Source of the DNA: Nocardiopsis alkaliphila YIM 80379
GTDB taxonomy: Bacteria; Actinomycetota; Actinomycetes; Streptosporangiales; Streptosporangiaceae
Assembly: GCF_000341005.1 (NCBI RefSeq)
Contig: NZ_ANBD01000089.1
Location: forward strand, 1-35,847
Direction: 5' to 3'
DNA length: 35,847 nucleotides
Notes under the pieces: generated by a model
What the model was told of the DNA's origin: nothing
The model's database searches: none
The model's input: the letters and a program-made list of their open reading frames with translations, nothing else
Shown: positions 1 to 7,316 of the stretch, in pieces
Layout of the letters: the number at the start of each line of letters is the position of its first letter
Position numbering within the stretch: the first letter of the stretch is position 1
Made by a program: the position numbers and the translations under genes

Positions 1-3
1 GCC

Positions 4-567
4 ATGCGCTTCGACAACCGGACGACGGCGGCCGTGATCGGCCTGTTCGCGGTCGGCTACCTCCTCTTGGCCTTCCAGGTTCCCGAGTACACGGCCGTGA
101 ACGTTCCGGTCCAGCCCGGCACGCTGCCCCGCTGGCTCGGCTTCGTGCTGCTGGTCCTGGCCGTCCTGCTGTTCTTCCAGCGCGGATCGCGTCCGACCGT
201 CCAACAGGAGGCCGGTGAGGACGCGAAGGACTCCGACCAGGTCAGTGGGCAAAGCGCCGAGGAGAAGCGGATCTTGGGGACCGGTGCGGCCACGGGCACG
301 GCCGAGCCGCTGCGCCTGGGACGGCTGAAGGATCCTCGTTTGGAGATCGGGCTGTTCGTCGCCGCGCTGTGCGCCTACGTCGCACTGTTCGAACCGTTGG
401 GGTTCGTCCTGTCCACGGCCCTGTACCTCGGCTCGATGACCTTCTACCTCGGTTACCGCCGCCACCTGGTCACCGTCGCGGTCGCCGTGCTCCTGCCGCT
501 GGCGCTCTACCTGGGCATGTCCTCGGGTTTGGGCGTGATCCTGCCGAGCGGCCCGCTCCCGTTCTGA
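4..567 (+). CDS. tctB: Tripartite tricarboxylate transporter small membrane subunit TctB
   Basis: 187 aa small integral-membrane subunit of a TTT-family solute transporter, which together with TctA forms the membrane part of a secondary transporter fed by a binding protein. Hydrophobic segments lie at about residues 9-25, 43-60, 113-140 and 150-175, the usual four-helix TctB plan. A charged, Glu/Asp/Lys-rich loop at about 62-105 is longer than in many TctB proteins. The LFEPLGFVLST stretch near residue 130 is typical of the family. The ATG lies three bases into the window, so its ribosome binding site and promoter are not visible. It is followed after 28 bases by tctA. The substrate cannot be read from sequence; citrate and other carboxylates are the known TTT cargoes. 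Confidence 0.85.
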   Translation: MRFDNRTTAAVIGLFAVGYLLLAFQVPEYTAVNVPVQPGTLPRWLGFVLLVLAVLLFFQRGSRPTVQQEAGEDAKDSDQVSGQSAEEKRILGTGAATGTAEPLRLGRLKDPRLEIGLFVAALCAYVALFEPLGFVLSTALYLGSMTFYLGYRRHLVTVAVAVLLPLALYLGMSSGLGVILPSGPLPF

Positions 568-595
568 CCCCGACCGAGCCGAAAGACATCCGCGC

Positions 596-2125
596 ATGAA
601 CATGCTCGACCAACTCCTCCAGGGATTCAGCGTCGCGCTGACTCCGGAGAACCTCCTGTTCGTCTTCATCGGTGTACTCGCCGGGACGATCATCGGCATC
701 CTGCCGGGGCTGGGCCCGATGAGCGCGATCGCGCTGATGATCCCCATCGCCTACGGCATGGACCCCACGTCGGCCATCATCATGCTGGCCGGGGTCTACT
801 ACGGGGCGATCTTCGGCGGTTCCACCTCCTCCATCCTGCTCAACGCCCCGGGGGTGGCCGGCACCGTCGCCACCTCCTTCGACGGCTATCCGATGGCCCA
901 GCAGGGCAAGGCCGGCAAGGCCCTGGCCACGGCGGCGATCTCGTCGTTCGTCGGCGGCACGGTCGGCGTCGTCGGCCTGATGATGATCGCGCCGAGCCTG
1001 GCCTCGTTCGCGGTCAGCTTCGGCCCCACCGAGTACTTCGCCCTGATGGTGCTGGGGCTGACGGCGGTGGTCTCCCTGGCCGGGCGCGACCTGGTCAAGG
1101 GGCTCATCTCCGCGGTCTTCGGCGTGATGGTCGCCCTGGTCGGCATCGACTCCCAGACCGCGATCACCCGCTTCACCTTCGACCTGCCCGAACTCTACGA
1201 AGGGGTGGAGTTCCTCATCGTGGCGCTGGGCGTGTTCGCGCTGGCCGAGGTGCTGGTGATGCTGAACCGGCGCGGTCAGGGCGGGGCCCGGGGCGGGGTG
1301 ACCTCACTACGGCTGTCCAAGAGTGAAGTGGTCGCGATGACCCCGCCGACACTGCGCTCCTCGGTGCTCGGTTTCTTCACCGGCGTGCTTCCGGGGGCGG
1401 GCGCCACCGTGGCGTCCTTCCTGTCGTACTCGCTGGAAAGGCGCGTGGCCAAGGACGGCGACACGTTCGGCCAGGGCAACATCAAGGGTGTGGCCGGACC
1501 GGAGTCGGCCAACAACGCCGCCGCCGTGGGCTCGTTCGTCCCACTGTTGACCTTGGGCGTGCCCGGGTCGGGCACCACCGCGATCCTGCTCGGCGCCCTA
1601 CTGGTGCTGGGTGTGCAGCCGGGTCCGTTGATGCTGAGCGACCGGCCGGACATGTTCTGGGGTCTGGTCGCGTCGATGTACATCGGCAGCGCGGTGCTGC
1701 TGGTGTTGAACCTGCCGCTGATCCCGCTGTTCGCCAAGGTCTTGAACACACCGAAGACGGTCCTGATACCACTGGTGGTCGTATTCTGTGTGGTGGGCGT
1801 GTACGGGCTCAGCTTCAGCGTGTTCGACCTGGGACTGCTGGTCGCGTTCGGTGTGATCGGGTTCCTGATGCGGCAGAACGACTTCCCGGCCGCTCCGATG
1901 ATCCTGGGGTTGATCCTGGGCGGGCTGATGGAGAAGTCGATGCGTCAGGCGTTGCAGATCTCCGGCGGGGACTGGTCGGTGTTCGTCACCGAGCCGATCT
2001 CCGCTGTCCTCATCGCCTTGGCGGTGCTGTCGATGACGCCCGCGCTGGTGCGGGTCGTTCGTGAACGCACGGCCCGAGCCGGTCGGAGCGGGGAGCGTGA
2101 CCGGACGGAGTCCATGAACGGTTGA
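596..2125 (+). CDS. tctA: Tripartite tricarboxylate transporter large permease TctA
   Basis: 509 aa, normal length for TctA, the 10-12 helix permease of TTT transporters. The N-terminal signature GTIIGILPGLGPMSAIALM is plain at about residues 29-47, followed by the GAIFGGSTSSILLNAPG block near residue 80. The second inverted-repeat half carries the matching FTGVLPGAGATVASF stretch near residue 260 and GVPGSGTTAILLGALL near 320. The start at 596 is the first ATG; a second ATG two codons later is possible and neither has a strong ribosome binding site. It lies between tctB (28 bases upstream) and tctC (21 bases downstream), so the three are one operon. No two-component regulator, which accompanies tct genes in some bacteria, is present inside the window. 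Confidence 0.93.
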   Translation: MNMLDQLLQGFSVALTPENLLFVFIGVLAGTIIGILPGLGPMSAIALMIPIAYGMDPTSAIIMLAGVYYGAIFGGSTSSILLNAPGVAGTVATSFDGYPMAQQGKAGKALATAAISSFVGGTVGVVGLMMIAPSLASFAVSFGPTEYFALMVLGLTAVVSLAGRDLVKGLISAVFGVMVALVGIDSQTAITRFTFDLPELYEGVEFLIVALGVFALAEVLVMLNRRGQGGARGGVTSLRLSKSEVVAMTPPTLRSSVLGFFTGVLPGAGATVASFLSYSLERRVAKDGDTFGQGNIKGVAGPESANNAAAVGSFVPLLTLGVPGSGTTAILLGALLVLGVQPGPLMLSDRPDMFWGLVASMYIGSAVLLVLNLPLIPLFAKVLNTPKTVLIPLVVVFCVVGVYGLSFSVFDLGLLVAFGVIGFLMRQNDFPAAPMILGLILGGLMEKSMRQALQISGGDWSVFVTEPISAVLIALAVLSMTPALVRVVRERTARAGRSGERDRTESMNG

Positions 2126-2145
2126 GAGCCCAAGAAGGAGCAAGG

Positions 2146-3108
2146 ATGAGGGGCATGAGCCGGCGCGCCGTTCTGGCCGCCGGCCTCGTGCTGCCCCTGG
2201 CAGGCTGCCTGCCATCGGCCAGGCCCGAATCCCTGCGGATCATGGTGCCCACCCCGCCCGGCGGGGGGTTCGACCACACCGCCAGGACCGTGGCCACGGT
2301 GCTGGAAGAGGCGAAGGCCGTGCGCGACGTCACCGTGTTCAACCTTCCCGGGGTCTCGGGCACGGCCGCCTTGGCCCGGTTGATGTACGAGCACGGCACC
2401 CCCGACCTGATACTGCAGATGGGGTTGGGCGTGCTCGCCAACTCCCACATCGCCTCGGCCTCGCACTCGGCGACGGAGGCCACTCCCCTGGCCCGGCTGA
2501 TCCAGGAGCCCGAGGCCCTGCTGGTCCCGCCGGACTCCCCCTTCATCTCGATCGATGACGTGGTGCGGGCCTGGCAGGACGACCCCTCCTCGATCGCGGT
2601 CGGTGGGGGGTCGACCCCGGCCGGCCCCGACCACATGGTGACCATGCTGCTGGCCGAGGAATTGGGCATCGACCCCTCGCGGGTGGATTACCGCGTCTAT
2701 GACGGGGGCGGCCCGATGCAGGCGGCGCTGCTCGGCCACGAGGTGGACTTCGCCATGGCCGGGCCGAGCGAGCAGCGCGCGGCGATCGACTCCGGCCAGG
2801 TCAGGGTGCTGGCGCTGACCGGCGAGGAAACCGATCCGGAGATCGACGCGCCGACGTTGATGGAGGCGGGTATCCCCCTGCACTTCTTGAACTGGCGCGG
2901 GCTGCTCGCCCCGCCCGGCCTGACCGAGGTCGAGCGCGAGGAGTTGGTGTCGCTGGTGGCGAACATGCACGCCTCCGACCAGTGGCAGCGGCGGCTGGAG
3001 CGCAATCGGTGGACCGACGCCTATCTGGAGGGCGCGGCGTTCGCCGATTTCCTGGCCCAGGAGGAGGAGCGGATCGGGGCCGCCCTGGATCGGCTGGGAT
3101 CGGTCTGA
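2146..3108 (+). CDS. tctC: Tripartite tricarboxylate transporter substrate-binding lipoprotein TctC
   Basis: 320 aa periplasmic-type binding protein of the Bug/TctC family, which captures the carboxylate and delivers it to TctA/TctB. The ATG at 2146 is chosen because AAGGAG lies five to six bases upstream; an earlier in-frame TTG overlapping the tctA stop has no such site. The N-terminus has a twin-Arg-containing charged segment (MRGMSRR), a hydrophobic core and a lipobox LAGC, with Cys at about residue 22, so it is probably a lipoprotein anchored to the outer face of the membrane. The PTPPGGGFDHTAR motif near residue 40 is the TctC ligand-loop signature. Last gene of the operon; it faces the convergent nitroreductase gene 51 bases away. 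Confidence 0.9.
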   Translation: MRGMSRRAVLAAGLVLPLAGCLPSARPESLRIMVPTPPGGGFDHTARTVATVLEEAKAVRDVTVFNLPGVSGTAALARLMYEHGTPDLILQMGLGVLANSHIASASHSATEATPLARLIQEPEALLVPPDSPFISIDDVVRAWQDDPSSIAVGGGSTPAGPDHMVTMLLAEELGIDPSRVDYRVYDGGGPMQAALLGHEVDFAMAGPSEQRAAIDSGQVRVLALTGEETDPEIDAPTLMEAGIPLHFLNWRGLLAPPGLTEVEREELVSLVANMHASDQWQRRLERNRWTDAYLEGAAFADFLAQEEERIGAALDRLGSV

Positions 3109-3159
3109 ACGGGCCGGCTCCGGGCTCCTTCCGATCGGCCCGAGGGAGCACCGCCCTTC

Positions 3160-3735
3160 TCAGCCGGGCATGCGGCCGATGAACTGCTGCGGGTCCAAGG
3201 TCGCACGCTTGGACTCGCGCAGACGGGCACGCAGGTGTTCGTCGATGTCGCCGACGTACAACCAGCCCATCAAGTGCTCGGTCTCGGCCAGCCCGTGCAC
3301 GGCCCTGACCTCGGGGGCGTTGGCGTCCAGCCCCGTGCGCCACATCACGCCCCAACCGCACCGCCACAACGCCAACTCCAGCAGGTGTCCCACACCGGCG
3401 GCGGTGGCGTGCTGCTCCCACTCGGGCACCTTGGGGTGCGGCTTGGGGCTGGCGACGACCGCGATGAGCAGTTCGGCTCGGAAGGGCTTGGTGTTGACCT
3501 CGCCGGGTTCGCGCACGACCCCGGCCGCCGCGTCGAGCGCCTCGCCGAGGCGGGCGCGGTCGTCCCCGCGCAGGGGGATCAGCCGCCACGGACGCAGCAC
3601 CTTGTGGTCGGCCACCGAGGCCACGGCCGGTAGCAGACGCGCCAACTCCTCATCGTCAGGGGTCTCCGGTCCGACCTTCGACAGCGAACGTCGGGTGGCC
3701 ATCGTCTCAAGAACCGGATCGGAGAAGAACCGCAT
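3160..3735 (-). CDS. Nitroreductase-family protein
   Basis: 191 aa, the size of small FMN-dependent nitroreductases, which reduce nitro groups, quinones or flavins with NAD(P)H as homodimers. Seen in the sequence: the N-terminal TRRS segment near residue 15 that contacts FMN phosphate in the family, the KVLRPWRLI strand near residue 45, and the G-x-G-x-L-L-E-L-A helix with the downstream W-G-x-x-W segment near residue 125. The ATG at 3735 has GAGGGG just upstream. It is transcribed divergently from the protoglobin gene and convergently to tctC. The physiological substrate is unknown; a role in redox or nitro stress next to a haem globin is inference. Confidence 0.78.
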   Translation of the reverse strand: MRFFSDPVLETMATRRSLSKVGPETPDDEELARLLPAVASVADHKVLRPWRLIPLRGDDRARLGEALDAAAGVVREPGEVNTKPFRAELLIAVVASPKPHPKVPEWEQHATAAGVGHLLELALWRCGWGVMWRTGLDANAPEVRAVHGLAETEHLMGWLYVGDIDEHLRARLRESKRATLDPQQFIGRMPG

Positions 3736-4060
3736 GTACCCCTCTTCTTACTCACTGGGCCCGCATTGTCTCGGCCCTTCGCCCTGGCCGCCGCGCAGGC
3801 GACGACCCTCACCACCACTCTCCACCATATGAGGCGTTTTGTCCGGTGCTGCGCGGTCACTCACCCAGGCCGGTGGTGCTGTCGCCGTGCCATCGGTCCA
3901 GTGGCCGGGGCCGGGGTGCTGGGAGCCCTGCTGTCCGTGTGTCGAGCAGAGGCCACACGAAGAAGACGGGCCGCTCCAGCTGGTGTTTCTCCTTCGTCTG
4001 TCTCCCGACCGCTCATACGCTGGCCTTTCGGGGAACCTCAACGGGGAAGAGTAAATCAGG
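3736..4060. promoter_or_regulatory. Divergent intergenic region between nitroreductase and protoglobin
   Basis: 325 bases that must hold the start sites of the two divergent genes. I could not find a convincing -35/-10 pair. A TACGCT hexamer about 45 bases before the protoglobin ATG fits the actinobacterial TAnnnT -10 pattern but lacks a good -35. Open frames here have no ribosome binding sites and look like chance reading of G+C-rich DNA. Confidence 0.3.
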
Positions 4061-4648
4061 ATGAAGGCGAAGATTGCCGGCTACGCGTACGGCAGTGACG
4101 AGGCGGCCAGGTCACCGGTCGGACCGCAGGAGCTGGACAGGCTCAAGGCCACCGTGATGTTCACCGAGGACGACGAGCAGGCGCTGCGGCTTGCGGGGGA
4201 CGTGCTCGAGGACCAGACCGAGGACGTGCTCGACACCTGGTACGGATTCGTGTCCTCCCACCCCCACCTGGTGGCCTACTTCTCCACCCCCGGCGGAGAG
4301 CCCATCCAGGAATACCTGGACCGGGTGCGGTCGCGGTTCGCCCAGTGGATCCTCGACGCCTGCCGGCGTCCGTACGACCAGACCTGGCTGGACTACCAGG
4401 AGGAGATCGCCCTGCGCCACACCCACGAGAAGAAGAACACCGCCGACGGTGTGGACTCGGTGGACAACATCCCCCTGCGCTACACCATCGCCTTCATCTA
4501 CCCGATCACCGCCACCATGCGGGAGTTCCTCGGCAAGAAGGGGCACGACGCCGAGCAGGTGGAGGCGATGCACCAGGCGTGGTTCAAGGCGGTGACCCTG
4601 CACGTGGCACTGTGGTCGCGCCCGTACGTGCGCGGCGACGACTGGTGA
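4061..4648 (+). CDS. Protoglobin-domain haem protein
   Basis: 195 aa, a stand-alone protoglobin, the single-domain haem protein related to globin-coupled sensors; it binds O2, CO or NO. By context the proximal haem ligand is His120, in the segment EIALRHTHEKKN. Trp60 and Tyr61 in DTWYGF match the distal Trp(B9)-Tyr(B10) pair described for the Methanosarcina acetivorans protoglobin. The length is that of free-standing protoglobins, and no output domain (methyl-accepting or cyclase) is fused. The gene is monocistronic, followed by a strong hairpin. The start has only a weak purine-rich upstream segment. A role in gas sensing or NO/reactive-nitrogen chemistry is inference. Confidence 0.85.
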   Translation: MKAKIAGYAYGSDEAARSPVGPQELDRLKATVMFTEDDEQALRLAGDVLEDQTEDVLDTWYGFVSSHPHLVAYFSTPGGEPIQEYLDRVRSRFAQWILDACRRPYDQTWLDYQEEIALRHTHEKKNTADGVDSVDNIPLRYTIAFIYPITATMREFLGKKGHDAEQVEAMHQAWFKAVTLHVALWSRPYVRGDDW

Positions 4649-4692
4649 GTGCGTGCGATTCCCGCACGCGTGCTTGAGACGTGTCGGTACAC

Positions 4693-4729
4693 GTTCACCC
4701 CGCCCGCCGCTTCGGCGGACGGGGTGAAC
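4693..4729 (+). terminator. Strong hairpin after the protoglobin gene
   Basis: GTTCACCCCG at 4693-4702 pairs with CGGGGTGAAC at 4720-4729, and the interior CCGCCG/CGGCGG extends the stem around a short CTT loop. It sits 45 bases after the protoglobin stop and 27 bases before the stop of the convergent nuclease-like gene, so it can serve both directions. There is no long T-run, as is usual in actinobacteria. Confidence 0.75.
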
Positions 4730-4755
4730 GAGGCGAGTCGAGGCGGCGGGGTGAG

Positions 4756-5094
4756 CTACCCCCTACTCAGGGCCACTTCCGTCCATTTGCGTGGCCCCGA
4801 GCGGGGTGACGCCGGGTAAGGACGCACTCGACCATCGATGATCACCGTTGTCTCGCCGCCGGCTCCACTCACCAGCAGGTCGCACACGTAGCCTCCAACG
4901 CTCTGGCGCACTCTGGGCTCCACGCCTTGTGCGACGAGCGCCTCGAACAGTCGGCTCCGGGCGTCACCGGACGACTTGTCGACGGGCTTGGCCGAGCCAC
5001 CGGCGAAGTCGGAGAGCAATCCTCCCTGCTCGATCCAGGTAGGTAGGGGGTCTGAAGGAATGGCTTGATCGAATCGATCAACCTGGAGGGTCAT
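4756..5094 (-). CDS. Small PD-(D/E)XK / DUF559-like nuclease-related protein
   Basis: 112 aa. The middle (about residues 45-92) follows the outline of the Vsr/DUF559/MTES_1575 nuclease fold: a helix with Glu51 (RLFEALVAQG), a V-x-Q-x-V-G-G-Y-x-x-D strand with Asp72, then a second strand VIIDGR with Asp87. In active members the second strand normally carries E-x-D-G, and here the first acidic position is Ile, so activity is uncertain; Asp72/Asp87/Arg89 could be a degenerate D-(D)XK site. The first 40 residues have no recognisable domain. The ATG overlaps the stop of the upstream NTPase gene by four bases (ATGA), so the two are translationally coupled and probably work together. The assignment is inference from motif spacing. 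Confidence 0.5.
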   Translation of the reverse strand: MTLQVDRFDQAIPSDPLPTWIEQGGLLSDFAGGSAKPVDKSSGDARSRLFEALVAQGVEPRVRQSVGGYVCDLLVSGAGGETTVIIDGRVRPYPASPRSGPRKWTEVALSRG

Positions 5095-7130
5095 CCCTCT
5101 CTGCTACGGACGGGTTCGTTAGTGGTGAAGAGTCGCATTAACAGTTCATACACAGGTCTGGTTCCCCGGTCGACCCCATGGCGATCACACCACTCGATGA
5201 TCATCTGTCCTAGGACGATGGTACGTCCGTTCGCTTCAACGACGCCAGGCACCTGTGCCGTGCCGGTGACCGCCTCTACCAGGATCCTCGTGACCAGTTC
5301 GCAACCGGCTTCTGACTCCAGAAGATAGGCCACCCACGGACCGACAGCTTCCAGCGTGGCTTCATCACCCCGTTGGCCAAGGACCGACCTCCACATATCC
5401 GCGACATGACGCACCGTCCTGTCCCGGAGCTCACCAGAGGTTGATTCGACCCTCAGCAGGAGTTCGGGAATCCCGTCTTTAGTACGGGCCAGACAGCCGA
5501 TGACGAACCGGTGAGCGATATTTCGCCGCTCGTCTGGAACTCCTGGACGGTTCCAATCATCGACGATCGTCCTCACCACGTCGAAGAAACCCCTGGTGTC
5601 GTCCGCGATCTCCTCCAGCGCGTCGAGGGCGGCCTCGCGTGCCTTCACGGAGTCCGCCTGAGCCAGCCATTTGAGACGAAACAGCGCGGAGACAACGTCA
5701 TCCCGACTGTAGATGGCGCAGGCCATGGCAACCACAGCGGCGTGTTCGTCCGTTTTCGGCTTCCTCGACCATTCGTAGAGTTTTCTACGCATCTTGCTGC
5801 CGAAGTCAGGCCAGGAGGCGACTTCTGCGGCTAATCTGGCCGCAGCCTTCCTGGGTGCCTTCCCATCCACCCACTCGTTGAGCAGCCGAATCGTCAACTC
5901 TGGGTCGTTCCTGCGCAGGGCCAGTCCGATCCACGCGCTGCTCACCGCGTCAAGGCACTCTTTAGGATGGTCCGCCGCGATGGCATCGGTCCAGGCCAGT
6001 AGTTCCTCATGGATCCGCGGTAGCTGGGACCACACGTAGTCCAGGACCGCGGTCGCGTACTCGGGTTTGGTGAAGCGTACTCGACCGTCCTCCCCACGTT
6101 CGGCCCCGACGAGTCTGAGCGTCGGTTCGACCCCGAGACCGGTGAGTCCGCCGGCGTCACCTTTCTCGACCCCCAGCATCGGTGCCAGGGTGTCAGCGGC
6201 CCTGAGTATCTTTTCACTGTCCAGTCCTTCGAATGTGGCGACGGAAACGAGAACGATGCGATTCCACGCGGCTTCGGGCCCGCCCTTGTGCTCGTCGAAC
6301 CACCGGTCGAGTTCGGCTTTCCAATCGCTGTAGATCCCGATGGCCTCGTTGATCCACGCACCCATGCTCTCTTGCGTGTCACGTGCGGAGAAAGCCAGGA
6401 ATCCGACGTTGGCCATACGGACCGCGTCCGCTGGCGAGGCTTTGGCCATGAGTGTCTTCACTTGCGCCCATCGTGCCAACGCCTCGATACCTTCGGCATC
6501 AGGAAAGTGCTTCAGATGTTTGGCGAGCACATCGATGGCGGGGGGCCGGTCCACCCTGAAAACGGGCACCTCGGGGAAGGCAGAGTCATACATTCCCGGC
6601 GGTGTGATGACGATCAGCGCGGCATCGTATCCTTCCAACTTCTGCCAAAGCACCCGGATCGCGTGGATGACTTGCTCGTCCACACTGTTCATGGTGGAGA
6701 GGTCGACGATGTAACCTGCACCCGGAATCGGTTTGGTCCTGCCAAGGAGACGGTGCGGTGTCTCGTCCGGGTTGTCGTTGTCCTGCCCGAACTGGACTTG
6801 ATGTACCTGAAGGCCACACGAGGTGTGCAATGCGATCGCGGCGGTCTCCCGTCCGCTCCCAGGCTCCCCAACGAGGACGCCCCATCGCTTCTCTTTGAAA
6901 ACCCCGAGAAAGCGCTCGTAGGCTTCCCTAGAGGCCGGGTGGAAGGTGTTCGCCAGGTACTTCTGGTACTGCCAACTCTTCCTCTTCGGCTCCAGTCCTT
7001 CCGTGTTGAACTGGTAAACGAAGAGATTCCCGTGCAGACGGCCTAGCTGCACCATCTTGAGGGATTCGACAGGATTGTTGATTACCACGGTGTTACTCAC
7101 CTGCGCGGTCTCCTGCGCGACCATTTCCAT
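5091..7130 (-). CDS. STAND-like P-loop NTPase with helical repeat C-terminus (unrecognised family)
   Basis: 679 aa from the ATG at 7130, chosen over an upstream in-frame ATG (7172) because AAAGGA lies five bases before it. A P-loop is present at residues 88-97, but the invariant Walker Lys is Arg (GEPGSGRETA). A hydrophobic strand ending in Asp143 (GYIVDLS) may be Walker B. A winged-helix-like linker follows, and from about residue 350 the protein looks all-helical with HEAT-like pairs rich in Ala/Leu. I do not recognise a named family. N-terminal VSNTVVINNP resembles the short leader of effector-associated STAND proteins only loosely. It is coupled to the nuclease-like gene and lies 187 bases downstream of brxHI. 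Base composition is visibly less G+C-rich than the BREX genes, suggesting separate acquisition. An antiphage NTPase role is inference. Confidence 0.55.
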   Translation of the reverse strand: MEMVAQETAQVSNTVVINNPVESLKMVQLGRLHGNLFVYQFNTEGLEPKRKSWQYQKYLANTFHPASREAYERFLGVFKEKRWGVLVGEPGSGRETAAIALHTSCGLQVHQVQFGQDNDNPDETPHRLLGRTKPIPGAGYIVDLSTMNSVDEQVIHAIRVLWQKLEGYDAALIVITPPGMYDSAFPEVPVFRVDRPPAIDVLAKHLKHFPDAEGIEALARWAQVKTLMAKASPADAVRMANVGFLAFSARDTQESMGAWINEAIGIYSDWKAELDRWFDEHKGGPEAAWNRIVLVSVATFEGLDSEKILRAADTLAPMLGVEKGDAGGLTGLGVEPTLRLVGAERGEDGRVRFTKPEYATAVLDYVWSQLPRIHEELLAWTDAIAADHPKECLDAVSSAWIGLALRRNDPELTIRLLNEWVDGKAPRKAAARLAAEVASWPDFGSKMRRKLYEWSRKPKTDEHAAVVAMACAIYSRDDVVSALFRLKWLAQADSVKAREAALDALEEIADDTRGFFDVVRTIVDDWNRPGVPDERRNIAHRFVIGCLARTKDGIPELLLRVESTSGELRDRTVRHVADMWRSVLGQRGDEATLEAVGPWVAYLLESEAGCELVTRILVEAVTGTAQVPGVVEANGRTIVLGQMIIEWCDRHGVDRGTRPVYELLMRLFTTNEPVRSREG

Positions 7131-7184
7131 CCAGGTCCTTTCTCCTGCTCTACGACTCAGCCTTGGCAACACGTTCGCTAATGG

Positions 7185-7266
7185 ATTAAACAGAATGGCA
7201 GATCGTGCCGTCTGGAAGGGCGCCGACCTGAATTCAGGGGAGAACCAGCCAGCGATCCTTGTTATA
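7185..7266 (-). promoter_or_regulatory. Candidate promoter/operator region of the NTPase-nuclease operon
   Basis: On the minus strand TATAAC (complement of 7261-7266) and TTTAAT (complement of 7185-7190) resemble -10 hexamers, though neither has a good -35. Between them is a perfect 12-bp palindrome CCTGAATTCAGG at 7227-7238, placed where a repressor could sit just downstream of the first start site. The region is A+T-richer than its surroundings. It supports an independent promoter rather than read-through from brxHI, but is only suggestive. Confidence 0.35.
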
Positions 7267-7316
7267 GGTGAAAGGGTCTGCCTCCGTAGAGGCCTTGGAG
7301 TGGGCGACTTTTCAGA

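Noticed and set aside
1945-2970. 341-codon minus-strand frame over the tctA/tctC junction
   Set aside because: His/Gln/Gly/Arg-rich antisense reading of an intact transporter operon.
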